A DNA stretch of 51,130 nt from Thalassotalea sp. (GTDB taxonomy: Bacteria; Pseudomonadota; Gammaproteobacteria; Enterobacterales; Alteromonadaceae), in assembly GCA_029237915.1 (NCBI GenBank), contig JAQWHD010000014.1, forward strand, positions 1-51,130, read 5' to 3'. Positions 10,145 through 17,906 of this stretch are shown here, piece after piece. The notes beneath the pieces are model-generated. The model worked only from the letters and a program-made list of their open reading frames with translations, searched no databases and was not told where the DNA came from. The position numbers were made by a program, and so were the translations under genes. Numbering within the stretch: position 1 is the stretch's first letter; every line of letters starts with the position of its first letter.

Positions 10145-10651
10145 TTACCACTCATTAATAATATTTCGTGTTGATATTAATGTGCCTGAGTTTTTGTTTT
10201 GGTTATGAGATGCATATTCCAAATCCTGACGCTTAGACACTTGTTTCACATCCCCTTTAGCTACGAGCTCAGCTAAGGAAATGTTACTTAAAAAATCGGT
10301 TATGCGATCGCTTAAATCGCTCCATAAATTATGGGTTAAACATTGATTGCCACCTTGGCAATTGCCTTTGCCACCACATTTGGTCGCATCGACACTTTCA
10401 TCTACAGCACTAATAACATCACTTATGGCGATTTCTGCAGAACATCGACCTAAACGGTAACCACCGCCAGGACCGCGAACACTGCTTACTAAACCATGTT
10501 TACGTAAACGTGAAAAAAGCTGTTCTAGATAAGATAATGAAATTGCTTGGCGCTCAGATATGTCAGCTAATGGTACTGGGCCACTTTCAGCATGAATGGC
10601 AACATCAAGCATAGCTGTAACCGCGTAACGGCCTTTTGAAGTTAATTTCAT
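10145..10651 (-). CDS. iscR: Rrf2-family Fe-S regulator IscR
   Basis: [2Fe-2S]-dependent repressor of its own operon; as apo-protein it also controls a second set of genes. The 168 residues contain the N-terminal winged helix (about 1-65, [16 protein letters not shown] recognition region) and the cluster ligands C92, C98, C104 and H107 at the same positions as in E. coli. An AGGGTAA Shine-Dalgarno precedes the ATG. First gene of the isc operon. Two 25-base type-1-like operators and a promoter lie 110-165 bases upstream, so negative feedback by holo-IscR is expected here. Confidence 0.97.
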   Translation of the reverse strand: MKLTSKGRYAVTAMLDVAIHAESGPVPLADISERQAISLSYLEQLFSRLRKHGLVSSVRGPGGGYRLGRCSAEIAISDVISAVDESVDATKCGGKGNCQGGNQCLTHNLWSDLSDRITDFLSNISLAELVAKGDVKQVSKRQDLEYASHNQNKNSGTLISTRNIINEW

Positions 10652-10719
10652 TTATTTACCCTAATTATCATCAAATCATTGAGTTTATGACAAAACACGC
10701 ACATTTAATTTACGGTGTT

Positions 10720-10730
10720 TAGTCGATTAT
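10720..10730. promoter_or_regulatory. Possible IscR half-site in the iscR leader
   Basis: TAGTCGATTAT matches the right half of the E. coli type-1 IscR consensus (YAGTCRRSTAT) in 10 of 11 positions, but the opposite half of the 25-base site does not match. It lies downstream of the predicted transcription start, so it could be a weak accessory site or chance. Confidence 0.3.
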
Positions 10731-10759
10731 TTTTTTAATAATTTGATATTTGTGCGCGC

Positions 10760-10787
10760 ATTTTACTTAACCTAGTAAAATAGTCAA
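10760..10787 (-). promoter_or_regulatory. Promoter of the isc operon
   Basis: On the minus strand TTGACT (complement of 10782-10787) and TAAAAT (complement of 10760-10765) are separated by 16 bases: a good sigma-70 promoter. The -35 and spacer lie inside the proximal IscR operator at 10767-10791. The inferred start, near 10753, leaves a leader of about 100 bases before the iscR ATG. Confidence 0.7.
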
Positions 10788-10791
10788 CTTA
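10767..10791. promoter_or_regulatory. IscR type-1 operator, promoter-proximal
   Basis: The 25 bases match the E. coli type-1 IscR consensus (ATASYYGACTRWWWYAGTCRRSTAT) at 19 positions; the right half, TAGTCAACTTA, and the central AT bases are best. It covers the -35 and spacer of the iscR promoter, so occupancy by [2Fe-2S]-IscR should block RNA polymerase. The assignment is by hand comparison with the published consensus. Confidence 0.65.
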
Positions 10792-10816
10792 ATACCCTAG
10801 TATTTTACTCGGGTAT
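10792..10816. promoter_or_regulatory. IscR type-1 operator, distal
   Basis: A near-perfect palindrome: ATACCC (10792-10797) and GGGTAT (10811-10816) flank an AGT...ACT core. On the minus strand the first half reads ATACCCGAGTA, matching the consensus half ATASYYGACTR at 10 of 11 positions. It directly abuts the proximal site at 10767-10791, a two-site arrangement like that of E. coli iscR. Confidence 0.75.
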
Positions 10817-10831
10817 TGGTTTCGAGGCAAG

Positions 10832-11638
10832 TTAAATTTTAGGATCGAAAGTATCTTTTTCTAACTTTCGGCGCTCTGCAGCGGCTTTTTCGTACTCGAC
10901 AAACTCGGTTACATGAACAGGAGGAACGGTTTCTTCGCAAACAGTACCACCGACTTTATTAACTGCTTTGGTCACTTCTTGAAGTTTACCATCAAGTAAA
11001 TTTACGTGATCAAGTAAACGACCTATCGCTTTTGATACCGGATCTGGACTATCAGCTGAAACAGCATAAGCATCGAAACCAAACTCTTTCGCCATTTTAC
11101 TGCGTTTTACTTGTTCAGGATCGGTTGGGTTACTAACAATTCGCCCTGGAATACCTATTACAGTAGCACCGTCTGGTACATTTTTAATGACTACAGCGTT
11201 TGAACCAATACGTGCATTTTCACCAACCATTAATGGTCCAAGTACCTTGGCACCTGCGCCGATAACAACATTATTGCCTAATGTAGGATGACGCTTGCCC
11301 GCACTCCAACTCGTACCGCCTAAGGTTACGCCATGATATACGGTGCAATCATCGCCAATTTCAGCTGTTTCACCAATAACAATGCCCATACCATGATCAA
11401 TAAAAAAGCGTCTGCCAATAGTTGCACCTGGATGAATTTCAACACCAGTTAACCAGCGGAAAAACGTAGATACAAAGCGTGCTAACCATTTTACTTTTCT
11501 TTGCCATAACCAATGAGAAATACAATGTCCCCAAATGGCATGCAAGCCAGGGTAAGTTGTTAATACTTCGAATGTTGTTCTGGCCGCGGGATCGCGGTCA
11601 AATACACTTTTGATATCTTCTTTGATACGGCTAAACAT
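10832..11638 (-). CDS. cysE: Serine O-acetyltransferase
   Basis: Transfers acetyl from acetyl-CoA to serine, making O-acetylserine for cysteine synthesis. 268 residues: an N-terminal helical domain (about 1-75), then a left-handed beta-helix of hexapeptide repeats with [28 protein letters not shown] and [18 protein letters not shown]. Catalytic His/Asp lie in the FIDHGMG segment. The C-terminus is extended and charged and lacks the IxxGxGI-type tail of E. coli CysE, resembling the isc-linked CysE forms. It sits between trmJ and iscR in the trmJ-cysE-isc order, which ties cysteine supply to IscS. Confidence 0.93.
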   Translation of the reverse strand: MFSRIKEDIKSVFDRDPAARTTFEVLTTYPGLHAIWGHCISHWLWQRKVKWLARFVSTFFRWLTGVEIHPGATIGRRFFIDHGMGIVIGETAEIGDDCTVYHGVTLGGTSWSAGKRHPTLGNNVVIGAGAKVLGPLMVGENARIGSNAVVIKNVPDGATVIGIPGRIVSNPTDPEQVKRSKMAKEFGFDAYAVSADSPDPVSKAIGRLLDHVNLLDGKLQEVTKAVNKVGGTVCEETVPPVHVTEFVEYEKAAAERRKLEKDTFDPKI

Positions 11639-11693
11639 TGGTACCCTTATTTATATTTTTTATATAATTTTAAAGAATAACCCAGGTCGTTCT

Positions 11694-12461
11694 TTATTTG
11701 CTATTTTTTACCGCTTTATCAACTGACGCTAAAATACCGCGCAGCATTTTTAATTCTTTACCATCTGGACGAGCACGATTAAATAAACGACGTACTTTAG
11801 TCATTATAATGCCAGGATGCTTAGGTTGAATAAAACCAGTACCTTGCATGGCGCTTTCAAAATGGTCATAAAATCGTTCAGTTTCTTCTACTAATTGATA
11901 TTTACTTTCACCATCTTCAACATCGCTATCTGTCGTTTCAGATTTATCTTGCTTATTATATTGTGCTTGTTCGTCTTCAAGGAAATTCATGCGAATTTCA
12001 TAGCTTAACGTTTGTACAGCCATCGCCAGATTCAGTGAACTGTATTCTGGGTTAGCAGGGATCGCAACATGGTAATGACAAAGCTGTAATTCATCATTGG
12101 TTAATCCACTACTTTCACGGCCAAACACTAATGCTACAGGATATTCTTTACCCTCTATGGTCATTTGCTTACCACAACCACGCGGGTCAAGCATTGGCCA
12201 AGGTAATGTACGTGATCGAGCACTTGTACCGACAACTAGACCGCAATCTTCGATTGCTTCTTTCATCGTTGAAACAACTTTTGCATTGGCTAATACATCG
12301 GTTGCTCCAGCAGCTAATGCTTGAGCTTGACCATTAGGCATTTCTTTAGGGTCAACAAGAACTAGGCTTTTTAAGCCCATTGTTTTCATCGCGCGAGCTG
12401 CAGAGCCGATGTTACGGCAATCAGATGTATTAACTAAAACGATACGTACGTTATCTAACAT
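11694..12461 (-). CDS. trmJ: tRNA (cytidine/uridine-2'-O-)-methyltransferase TrmJ
   Basis: SPOUT-class enzyme that 2'-O-methylates nucleotide 32 in the anticodon loop of several tRNAs using SAM. 255 residues (E. coli 246). The knotted SAM site is visible as [20 protein letters not shown] near the N-terminus, [15 protein letters not shown] (about 113-127) and [17 protein letters not shown] (about 135-151). An acidic insertion (about 168-190) precedes the C-terminal domain. Located upstream of cysE and iscR, the usual gammaproteobacterial position. Confidence 0.95.
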   Translation of the reverse strand: MLDNVRIVLVNTSDCRNIGSAARAMKTMGLKSLVLVDPKEMPNGQAQALAAGATDVLANAKVVSTMKEAIEDCGLVVGTSARSRTLPWPMLDPRGCGKQMTIEGKEYPVALVFGRESSGLTNDELQLCHYHVAIPANPEYSSLNLAMAVQTLSYEIRMNFLEDEQAQYNKQDKSETTDSDVEDGESKYQLVEETERFYDHFESAMQGTGFIQPKHPGIIMTKVRRLFNRARPDGKELKMLRGILASVDKAVKNSK

Positions 12462-12481
12462 GTGTTTTTTCTTTGCTATCT

Positions 12482-12510
12482 ATAATAATGGCGCAATTTT
12501 AACACAGCAA
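12482..12510 (-). promoter_or_regulatory. Probable trmJ promoter
   Basis: On the minus strand TTGCTG (complement of 12505-12510) and TATTAT (complement of 12482-12487) are 17 bases apart. This would give a very short leader for trmJ (start at 12461). An alternative -10 (TTAAAAT) lies slightly upstream. Confidence 0.45.
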
Positions 12511-12744
12511 TTCGACCTTTTGCGAGCACTATACCTATTTGATATCTAAAATTAACATAAAAAAATTACAAATTAGATCAATTTATCTGATTAGCTTAGT
12601 TTAATTTTTTATGACAAAGTTTATTTGTATATAAGCGGTTAATCGTTTGTTTATCTAGGAATTACATTGAAAAAATATTTTTTGCACTATACATAAGTAG
12701 CAATAATACAATTTTACTTTGCTATCGCTTATTTAATATATCTT

Positions 12745-12753
12745 TGGTATAAT
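12745..12753 (+). promoter_or_regulatory. Extended -10 promoter of suhB
   Basis: TGGTATAAT is a perfect extended -10 with consensus TATAAT at 12748-12753; no good -35 lies at the right spacing. It is followed by a GC-rich discriminator (TCGCGCC), a feature of growth-rate-controlled promoters. The leader to the suhB ATG would be about 65 bases. Confidence 0.6.
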
Positions 12754-12826
12754 TCGCGCCGCTAAAATGTCATCTCTGTCGGAGTGGCATTAAAATTGTT
12801 CTTTTTACAATCTGGGGAAACCATTT

Positions 12827-13630
12827 ATGCATCCAATGCTAAATATTGCGATTCGTGCTGCTCGTGCTGCCGGTAACGTTGTTGCTCGCTCATTTGAAAA
12901 TGTTGATAAAGTTGAAGTTACGGCTAAAGGCACTAACGACTTTGTTACTAATATAGATTTAAAATCTGAAGAAGTTATTATTGAAACTCTTCGTAAATCA
13001 TATCCTGATCACTCTATTGTGAGTGAAGAGTGTGGCCAATTACCAGGTAAAGACAGCGACTACCAATGGATCATTGATCCTATTGATGGTACTGCGAACT
13101 TCGTTAAAGGTATTCCTCATTTTGCTGTATCTATCGCCCTTAAAGTTAAAGGCAAATTAGACCAAGCGGTTATTTACGATCCGATCCGTGGTGAAATGTT
13201 CACTGCAAGTCGTGGTAAAGGCGCGCAATTCAACAGTGTTCGTATTCGTGTTAAAGCTCACAAAGAGTTAGCAGGTACCGTTATTGGTACAGGTTTCCCT
13301 CACAATAACAAAGCCAGCTCAGAAGCTTACTTCTCAATTCTTTCTTCAGTATTTGCAAAAGCCGCTGATGTTCGTCATGCCGGCTCTCCAGCACTTGACT
13401 TAGCTTATGTTGCAGCAGGACGCCTAGACGGCAGTTTTGAAATGGGTTTAAAACCTTGGAGCACGGCAGCTGGTGAATTATTAGTAATTGAAGCGGGTGG
13501 TTTGGTAACTGATTTTGTTGGCGACCATAACCATGCACAAAGTGGAAACGTAGTGGCTGCAAGCCCTCGCCTACTTAAAGAGATGCTTACTGAAATGCGT
13601 CCACACTTAACGCCTGCAATGAAAAAATAA
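12827..13630 (+). CDS. suhB: Inositol-1-monophosphatase family protein SuhB
   Basis: Mg2+-dependent phosphatase of the inositol monophosphatase fold. In E. coli the same protein also works in rRNA antitermination complexes with Nus factors, which may be its main role. 267 residues, identical in length to E. coli SuhB. Metal and catalytic motifs are present: EECG (about 67-70), IDPIDGTANFVKGIPHF (about 84-100) and the C-terminal KPWSTAAGELLV. Single-gene unit: own extended -10 promoter upstream and a strong terminator downstream. It is divergent from trmJ and convergent with the M24 peptidase gene. Confidence 0.95.
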   Translation: MHPMLNIAIRAARAAGNVVARSFENVDKVEVTAKGTNDFVTNIDLKSEEVIIETLRKSYPDHSIVSEECGQLPGKDSDYQWIIDPIDGTANFVKGIPHFAVSIALKVKGKLDQAVIYDPIRGEMFTASRGKGAQFNSVRIRVKAHKELAGTVIGTGFPHNNKASSEAYFSILSSVFAKAADVRHAGSPALDLAYVAAGRLDGSFEMGLKPWSTAAGELLVIEAGGLVTDFVGDHNHAQSGNVVAASPRLLKEMLTEMRPHLTPAMKK

Positions 13631-13651
13631 ATTTTCTTTTATAGAATAAAT

Positions 13652-13686
13652 AAAAATGCCTTACTCTTTAGTAAGGCATTTTTTTT
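13652..13686. terminator. Bidirectional terminator between suhB and the M24 peptidase gene
   Basis: AAAAATGCCTTAC (13652-13664) pairs with GTAAGGCATTTTT (13671-13683) around TCTTTA, followed by more T. The A-run on the other side gives a U-tract on the minus strand as well, so it can serve both convergent genes. Confidence 0.9.
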
Positions 13687-13688
13687 GT

Positions 13689-15032
13689 CTACATGGCTTT
13701 AATTAATAGTAATTGTGTTTGACGGGGCGTTAAAAACTTAACCTTATTTTTTGAAAAAAGAGCATTTTCTTCTAGCATGATCATTATGTCTTTTTGCCAC
13801 TCTTTGCTATAGACACTTACATTTAGCTCAATTGCATAAGCGGTATCATTATGCAGAGGATAGTCACCTGAGCCTGCTACACCATTTTGAGAGTCCCATT
13901 GGCCGATTGTTGTACCTGCAGAATGACCAAAGTATCCGATTGGATGACTGTAGACCATAGGTTTAAGCCCTGCGTCCTGAGCTTGTTGACGAGTTTTTAA
14001 CAATATCTCATTACCCGTTTGCCCTGCAGTAAAATTAGCCATTAAGATATCTTGTAACTGATTGCCTTGTTGCAACGCCATTTGCAAAAATTTGGGCGCT
14101 TGTGTCTCACCGTGTTTTAAGACATAGCCATGTTGCTGAATATCGGTATTTAAACCTAAGTAGTTAATACCAAAATCAACATGGATCAAATCCCCCGCTA
14201 AAATAACTGTTTTAGGATCTTCACTAATGCCAAAATCAGTAGAATTGCGTTGCACTCGAATGGCTGGTTGAAACCAAGTAGACAAACCTAATTCACTAAC
14301 TTTAGTACGAAACCACCAGACTAATTCATTTACGGTGGTTTTATTAGGGACTATGACTCGGGCAGAAAAAGCTTCGCTAATAATATCTTTGGTTAAAGCA
14401 GCTAATTGCTGATAATAGGCAATTTCTTCTTCACTTCTTGTTTCTATCCAACTTACAGCTAAAGGCTCTGATGAGACAATTCGTTGTTTGTATTTCGTAG
14501 GTAAATTTTCAAAAAATAAATCTTTATCCGTCGCGACTAAACCATCAGCTAAAGGAAAGTCTTGTGATTGATTGACCGCAATGGTTTGCGGGTTATTTAC
14601 CTTGATCAATTCAATCAGGGCTTGCCATTGCTGCGGGTGCTTATTTTTATCCCAAGCTTTATTAAACACACTACCAATATCGTATGTAGAGATAGCATCA
14701 GCTTTGACATAATCCTGTTCTGGCGAAGGCTGTTTGACATAAGTAAATACTAAAATGGTACGTCTTCTCGCCCCCATCCAAGTTGCAGGTAGAAATGTTT
14801 TGAGGATTGGATCTTCATTGTACTCACGTGAGATCAAAATCCACATATCGATATTGGCATTACGCATCATCTCAGGCATAAGCTTTTCAACACGAGTTGC
14901 TAATATGCCATCGATCACCTCAGCTCTTTGCTGCAATGGTAATATTTGTTGATTGCTTGCGCTTGCAAACGAATTGAAACTCAGCAGCAATAAGTTGAAA
15001 ACGAACAATATTGGTAAAGTAAAATTTAACAT
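13689..15032 (-). CDS. Exported M24-family (Xaa-Pro aminopeptidase-like) metallopeptidase
   Basis: Creatinase-fold peptidase, probably cleaving N-terminal residues before proline or related peptides; the substrate is unknown. 447 residues: an N-terminal signal peptide (hydrophobic 5-24, then alanine/serine), a non-catalytic creatinase N-domain (about 40-190), and the pita-bread domain (about 205-425). Dinuclear metal ligands are visible as D286 (HVDFG), D297 (NTDIQ), H370 (GHSAG), E402 (IELN) and E421/E422 (MLEENA). The start codon directly abuts the stop of the frameshifted M28 peptidase gene (TAAATG), so the two were translated as a coupled pair. Exported location is inferred from the signal peptide. 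Confidence 0.88.
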   Translation of the reverse strand: MLNFTLPILFVFNLLLLSFNSFASASNQQILPLQQRAEVIDGILATRVEKLMPEMMRNANIDMWILISREYNEDPILKTFLPATWMGARRRTILVFTYVKQPSPEQDYVKADAISTYDIGSVFNKAWDKNKHPQQWQALIELIKVNNPQTIAVNQSQDFPLADGLVATDKDLFFENLPTKYKQRIVSSEPLAVSWIETRSEEEIAYYQQLAALTKDIISEAFSARVIVPNKTTVNELVWWFRTKVSELGLSTWFQPAIRVQRNSTDFGISEDPKTVILAGDLIHVDFGINYLGLNTDIQQHGYVLKHGETQAPKFLQMALQQGNQLQDILMANFTAGQTGNEILLKTRQQAQDAGLKPMVYSHPIGYFGHSAGTTIGQWDSQNGVAGSGDYPLHNDTAYAIELNVSVYSKEWQKDIMIMLEENALFSKNKVKFLTPRQTQLLLIKAM

Positions 15033-16456
15033 TTATTTATATCCACCAAATGCGCCCGCAGGGCCAGGAAACACCACAGGCGATTCAAAGCCATCTTTTG
15101 AAACACTACTTACCCCAAAGAAGTAATTATCAATAACAATGTTTTCCAGTATAAAGCTATCAACATTGCCTACATATTGGCTATGACTCCACTGTGCATC
15201 TGTGGTTAGGCGCCAGTAGACTCTATAACCCGCTAAATTTGTGCTTGCTTACCTTCAGGCTTAGTCCAAGACAATGTCGTTGATGCCTGTACAGCTCCTT
15301 TAATATCAACATTCGCAGGAGGTGCAGGTGCCCACGCAAGAGATGCCATAGTAACGGCGTTTAATGATGTAAGTTTGGCGGTAAAATCAAAATCTACGCC
15401 CGCTAATACATCACCATAATCAATTCCACCTTCTTCTCTTAAATCCTGATGCTGACGAGTATAATCTTCATTAGTTTCCATAATTCGCACCGCAGGAAAG
15501 CCAACTTGATTAAATGGACGATGATGCCCACCGCGAGCAAACCTATCTAAACGATACACCATCATAATATCTAAGTTAGGAATATATTTATCCGCGATAG
15601 TATCGATATAGCGTGCTAAGTTACGAGAAGAGGAATCAACTTCACCGCCACTAAAACGTCTTATTTTGGCATCTTCAGCAGTTTCAACATAACGGATGCC
15701 TTCAGAAAAAACTCGAGCGGTAGTGTTGTTAATTACGCCATTTATACCAGAGATATTACCTATCATGTCATTATTAATAACCGCTTCCACTCGCCAGTTA
15801 TCTTTAATAGCTTGTTCGGCCATAATTTTACCACCGAACAAACCTTGCTCTTCACCTGAAAGTGCCGCATAAACCACAGTACCATTAAACTTATATTTAC
15901 TCAGTACGCGTGCCGCTTCAATAACCCCGGCAACGCCAGTGGCATTATCATTAGCACCAGGTGAATCACTGGTGAAATCAAGTGGGTCAGTTACTCTAGA
16001 ATCGATGTCGCCACTCATAACGATGTAACGATTGGGATCGGTACTACCGCGCTGAATGGCAATGACATTCATCACCTCAGTTGGATCAGGGATACGTTTT
16101 TCACCAGAGAATGTCTGTGATTGAGTAATAACTTCGATACAGCCGCCACATTCTTTGGCTATTTTTTCAAATTCTGATTTGATCCAACGCCTTGCAGCGC
16201 CAATACCACGAGTATCAGACTTAGTATCAGATAGTGTATGGCGTGTACCAAAATTAACTAAGGTAGTGACATCAGATTTTAATCGCTCTGCTTGTACATC
16301 TTTTTGGATATCTCGCAACACTAGATGTTCACTTGCTGGTACTAGCATTGAGCTATTTGCAAAACTTTGTATTGATACACTCAATAATGACACACTTAAT
16401 ACCGGCATAAGCAGGCAAGTTAACTTAGGGAATAAAGCTTTATGGTCGAGTTTCAT
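15033..16456 (-). pseudogene. Exported M28-family metallopeptidase gene with a 3'-end frameshift
   Basis: Signal peptide (from MKLDHKALFPK; ATG at 16456, alternative ATG at 16483) followed by an M28 zinc-peptidase domain (about 55-370 of the 407 in-frame residues): GDIDSR (149-154), PGANDNATG (167-174), GEEQG (201-205), NND (228-230) and a late HH pair (311-312). The frame ends early at 15233-15235, after a segment that starts a fibronectin-III-like domain. Restoring one A at about 15249-15250 (GGTAAGCAAGC to GGTAAAGCAAGC) keeps the frame open to a TAA at 15033-15035, adding LAGYRVYWR, SVSKDGFESPV and a GGYK end. That stop abuts the M24 start. The catalytic domain is intact, so a shortened enzyme could still work; a sequencing error is the other explanation. 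Confidence 0.75.
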
Positions 16457-16502
16457 ATTCAGGCTCTTTTTATTTATTTTCATAACAATCATTATGTTAA
16501 TT

Positions 16503-16524
16503 AATACCAATTCTAATAAATTAG
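16503..16524 (+). repeat. ATACCAAT-type dispersed motif
   Basis: ATACCAATTCTAATAAATTAG. The first bases and the AAATTAGCA end match the copy at 24402-24423. One of several copies of this motif in intergenic or gene-end positions in the window. Confidence 0.45.
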
Positions 16525-16680
16525 CAACAGCTAATAAGTTAAGCGCCATCTAAAATAGGTTAAGTTCCAAAGTCGCAACCTTTATATAGCTAATAGATAT
16601 ATAAAATACAAAATCAATACTTTATAGTTATGTTAACTTGCCGTTATGATAAGTTTATTGATTAATTAAGATAAGCTTTT

Positions 16681-17544
16681 ATGAGCATTTATAACCAACT
16701 CGCATCCAAATCTGTATTTCAACCAGGAGAGGTAGCCTTAATAGGTGCTGGGCCTGGTGATGCTGAATTACTCACCATAAAAGCACTGCGCTTTATTGAA
16801 CAAGCAGATGTTGTTATCTACGATCGATTGGTTAGTGCTGAAATAATGCGTTTATTTAGTGATAACTGTCAAAAGGTATATGTTGGCAAGGCTTTACACA
16901 AAAACTGTATTAGCCAAGATCAAATTAATGACACTATTGTTGAGTGGGCAGGCAAAGGCAAAAAGGTTGTGCGCTTAAAGGGCGGTGACAGCTTTATTTT
17001 TGGCCGCGGTAGTGAAGAAGTAAACTATTTACTTGAGCACAACATTGCTAGTCATGTTGTACCTGGCATAACTGCAGCTTCTGGCTGTACTACTTATGCA
17101 GGAATTCCTTTAACTCACCGCAATGTTGCACATAGCTGTAGCTTTATTACCGGCCACTTTAGTCATAACGGCGAACTAGATTTACCATGGCAGAACTACG
17201 CGGACAAAACCCAAACCTTAGTATTTTATATGGGTATAAAAACGGTTAGTACTATTAGCGAACAATTAATGAAACATGGCCGCGAAGCAAGCACGCCGGT
17301 TGCAATTATTCGCAAAGGAACACAAAACGATCAAAAAGTTTGGCGCAGTACGTTACAAAATTTACCCGAGCTAGTTAAAAACAATGAGATAAAACCGCCA
17401 AGCTTATTAATTATAGGTGATGTAGTTAACGCAGTTAATCAACATCAACAATTGCAGGCAAACAACCCGCAAGCCTTTTTCGCCCCTGACAACACACTAC
17501 TCCCAAATATTGTTAATGATAGGGGCTTATACCAATTTAATTAA
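16681..17544 (+). CDS. cobA: Uroporphyrinogen-III C-methyltransferase (SUMT)
   Basis: Methylates uroporphyrinogen III at C2 and C7 with SAM to precorrin-2, entry to sirohaem (and cobalamin). 287 residues: the GEVALIGAGPGDAELLT nucleotide loop, VVRLKGGDSFIFGRGSEE and VVPGITAASGCTTYAGIPLTHR are all diagnostic. It is a stand-alone methyltransferase without the CysG dehydrogenase/ferrochelatase part, so a separate precorrin-2 dehydrogenase is expected elsewhere. The last codons (YQFN and stop) fall within the left end of the palindromic element at 17529-17793, so the C-terminal tail was probably reshaped by that insertion. Confidence 0.93.
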   Translation: MSIYNQLASKSVFQPGEVALIGAGPGDAELLTIKALRFIEQADVVIYDRLVSAEIMRLFSDNCQKVYVGKALHKNCISQDQINDTIVEWAGKGKKVVRLKGGDSFIFGRGSEEVNYLLEHNIASHVVPGITAASGCTTYAGIPLTHRNVAHSCSFITGHFSHNGELDLPWQNYADKTQTLVFYMGIKTVSTISEQLMKHGREASTPVAIIRKGTQNDQKVWRSTLQNLPELVKNNEIKPPSLLIIGDVVNAVNQHQQLQANNPQAFFAPDNTLLPNIVNDRGLYQFN

Positions 17545-17793
17545 ATTTATTTCCACCTCAGAGCTATGATATAGGTTCAATAACAAGCAAAATTGATTTA
17601 GATATAGTTATTCTATATTAAATAAATTTTGTGACGTTAGTGGACCTAGAACATGCTCCCAAGGGTGAGTTTAAAAAGCTTCCATACTGCGTTATCGACT
17701 TTGACAATGGAAAAACCATTATCTTCAATCGATGCCTTGTATAGAAACCTTTTAACTCTCACTGAGTGGGAAGTAAATTAATCAAGTTGGTAT
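17529..17793. mobile_element. MITE-like palindromic element overlapping the cobA 3' end
   Basis: The left end (ATACCAATTTAATTAA, then TTTATTTCC) and the inverted right end (ATACCAACTTGATTAA, then TTTACTTCC on the other strand) are imperfect terminal inverted repeats of about 27 bases. Weaker inverted similarity (GGTT...ACAAG...GATT...AGATA) extends inward to about 75 bases, so the whole 265 bases can fold as an interrupted hairpin. The interior has no transposase or other gene but contains a small hairpin AATGG/CCATT around 17706-17720. No target duplication could be fixed. Confidence 0.6.
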
Positions 17794-17906
17794 TTGGTTA
17801 AGTTGTTTCTTGCTTAACCTTTTTTATAAAATCAAGGTATCTGACACCTTGAAATGAAAAAGCCAGCGAATGCTGGCTTTTTTGTCAGTTGCAATAGAGT
17901 GTATTA
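17545..17906. other. Intergenic region between convergent cobA and secF
   Basis: 362 bases without a gene. It holds most of the palindromic element (to 17793), a 7-base hairpin TCAAGGT...ACCTTGA (17832-17852) and the secF terminator (17857-17883). Confidence 0.7.
17857..17883. terminator. Terminator after secF
   Basis: AAAAAGCCAGC (17857-17867), loop GAAT, GCTGGCTTTTT (17872-17882). A/T runs on both sides allow termination of secF on the minus strand and of read-through from cobA on the plus strand. Confidence 0.88.

Larger units (their letters stand above)
12462..12826. other. Intergenic region between divergent trmJ and suhB
   Basis: 365 AT-rich bases with no convincing gene. It holds a likely trmJ promoter at its left end (12482-12510) and a suhB promoter near 12745-12753. 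Nothing else recognisable, and no strong hairpin, was seen between them. Confidence 0.7.

Noticed and set aside
16155-16553. Open frame of 132 codons on the plus strand
   Set aside because: Antisense to the M28 peptidase 5' end and its upstream region; no ribosome-binding site and no recognisable protein.
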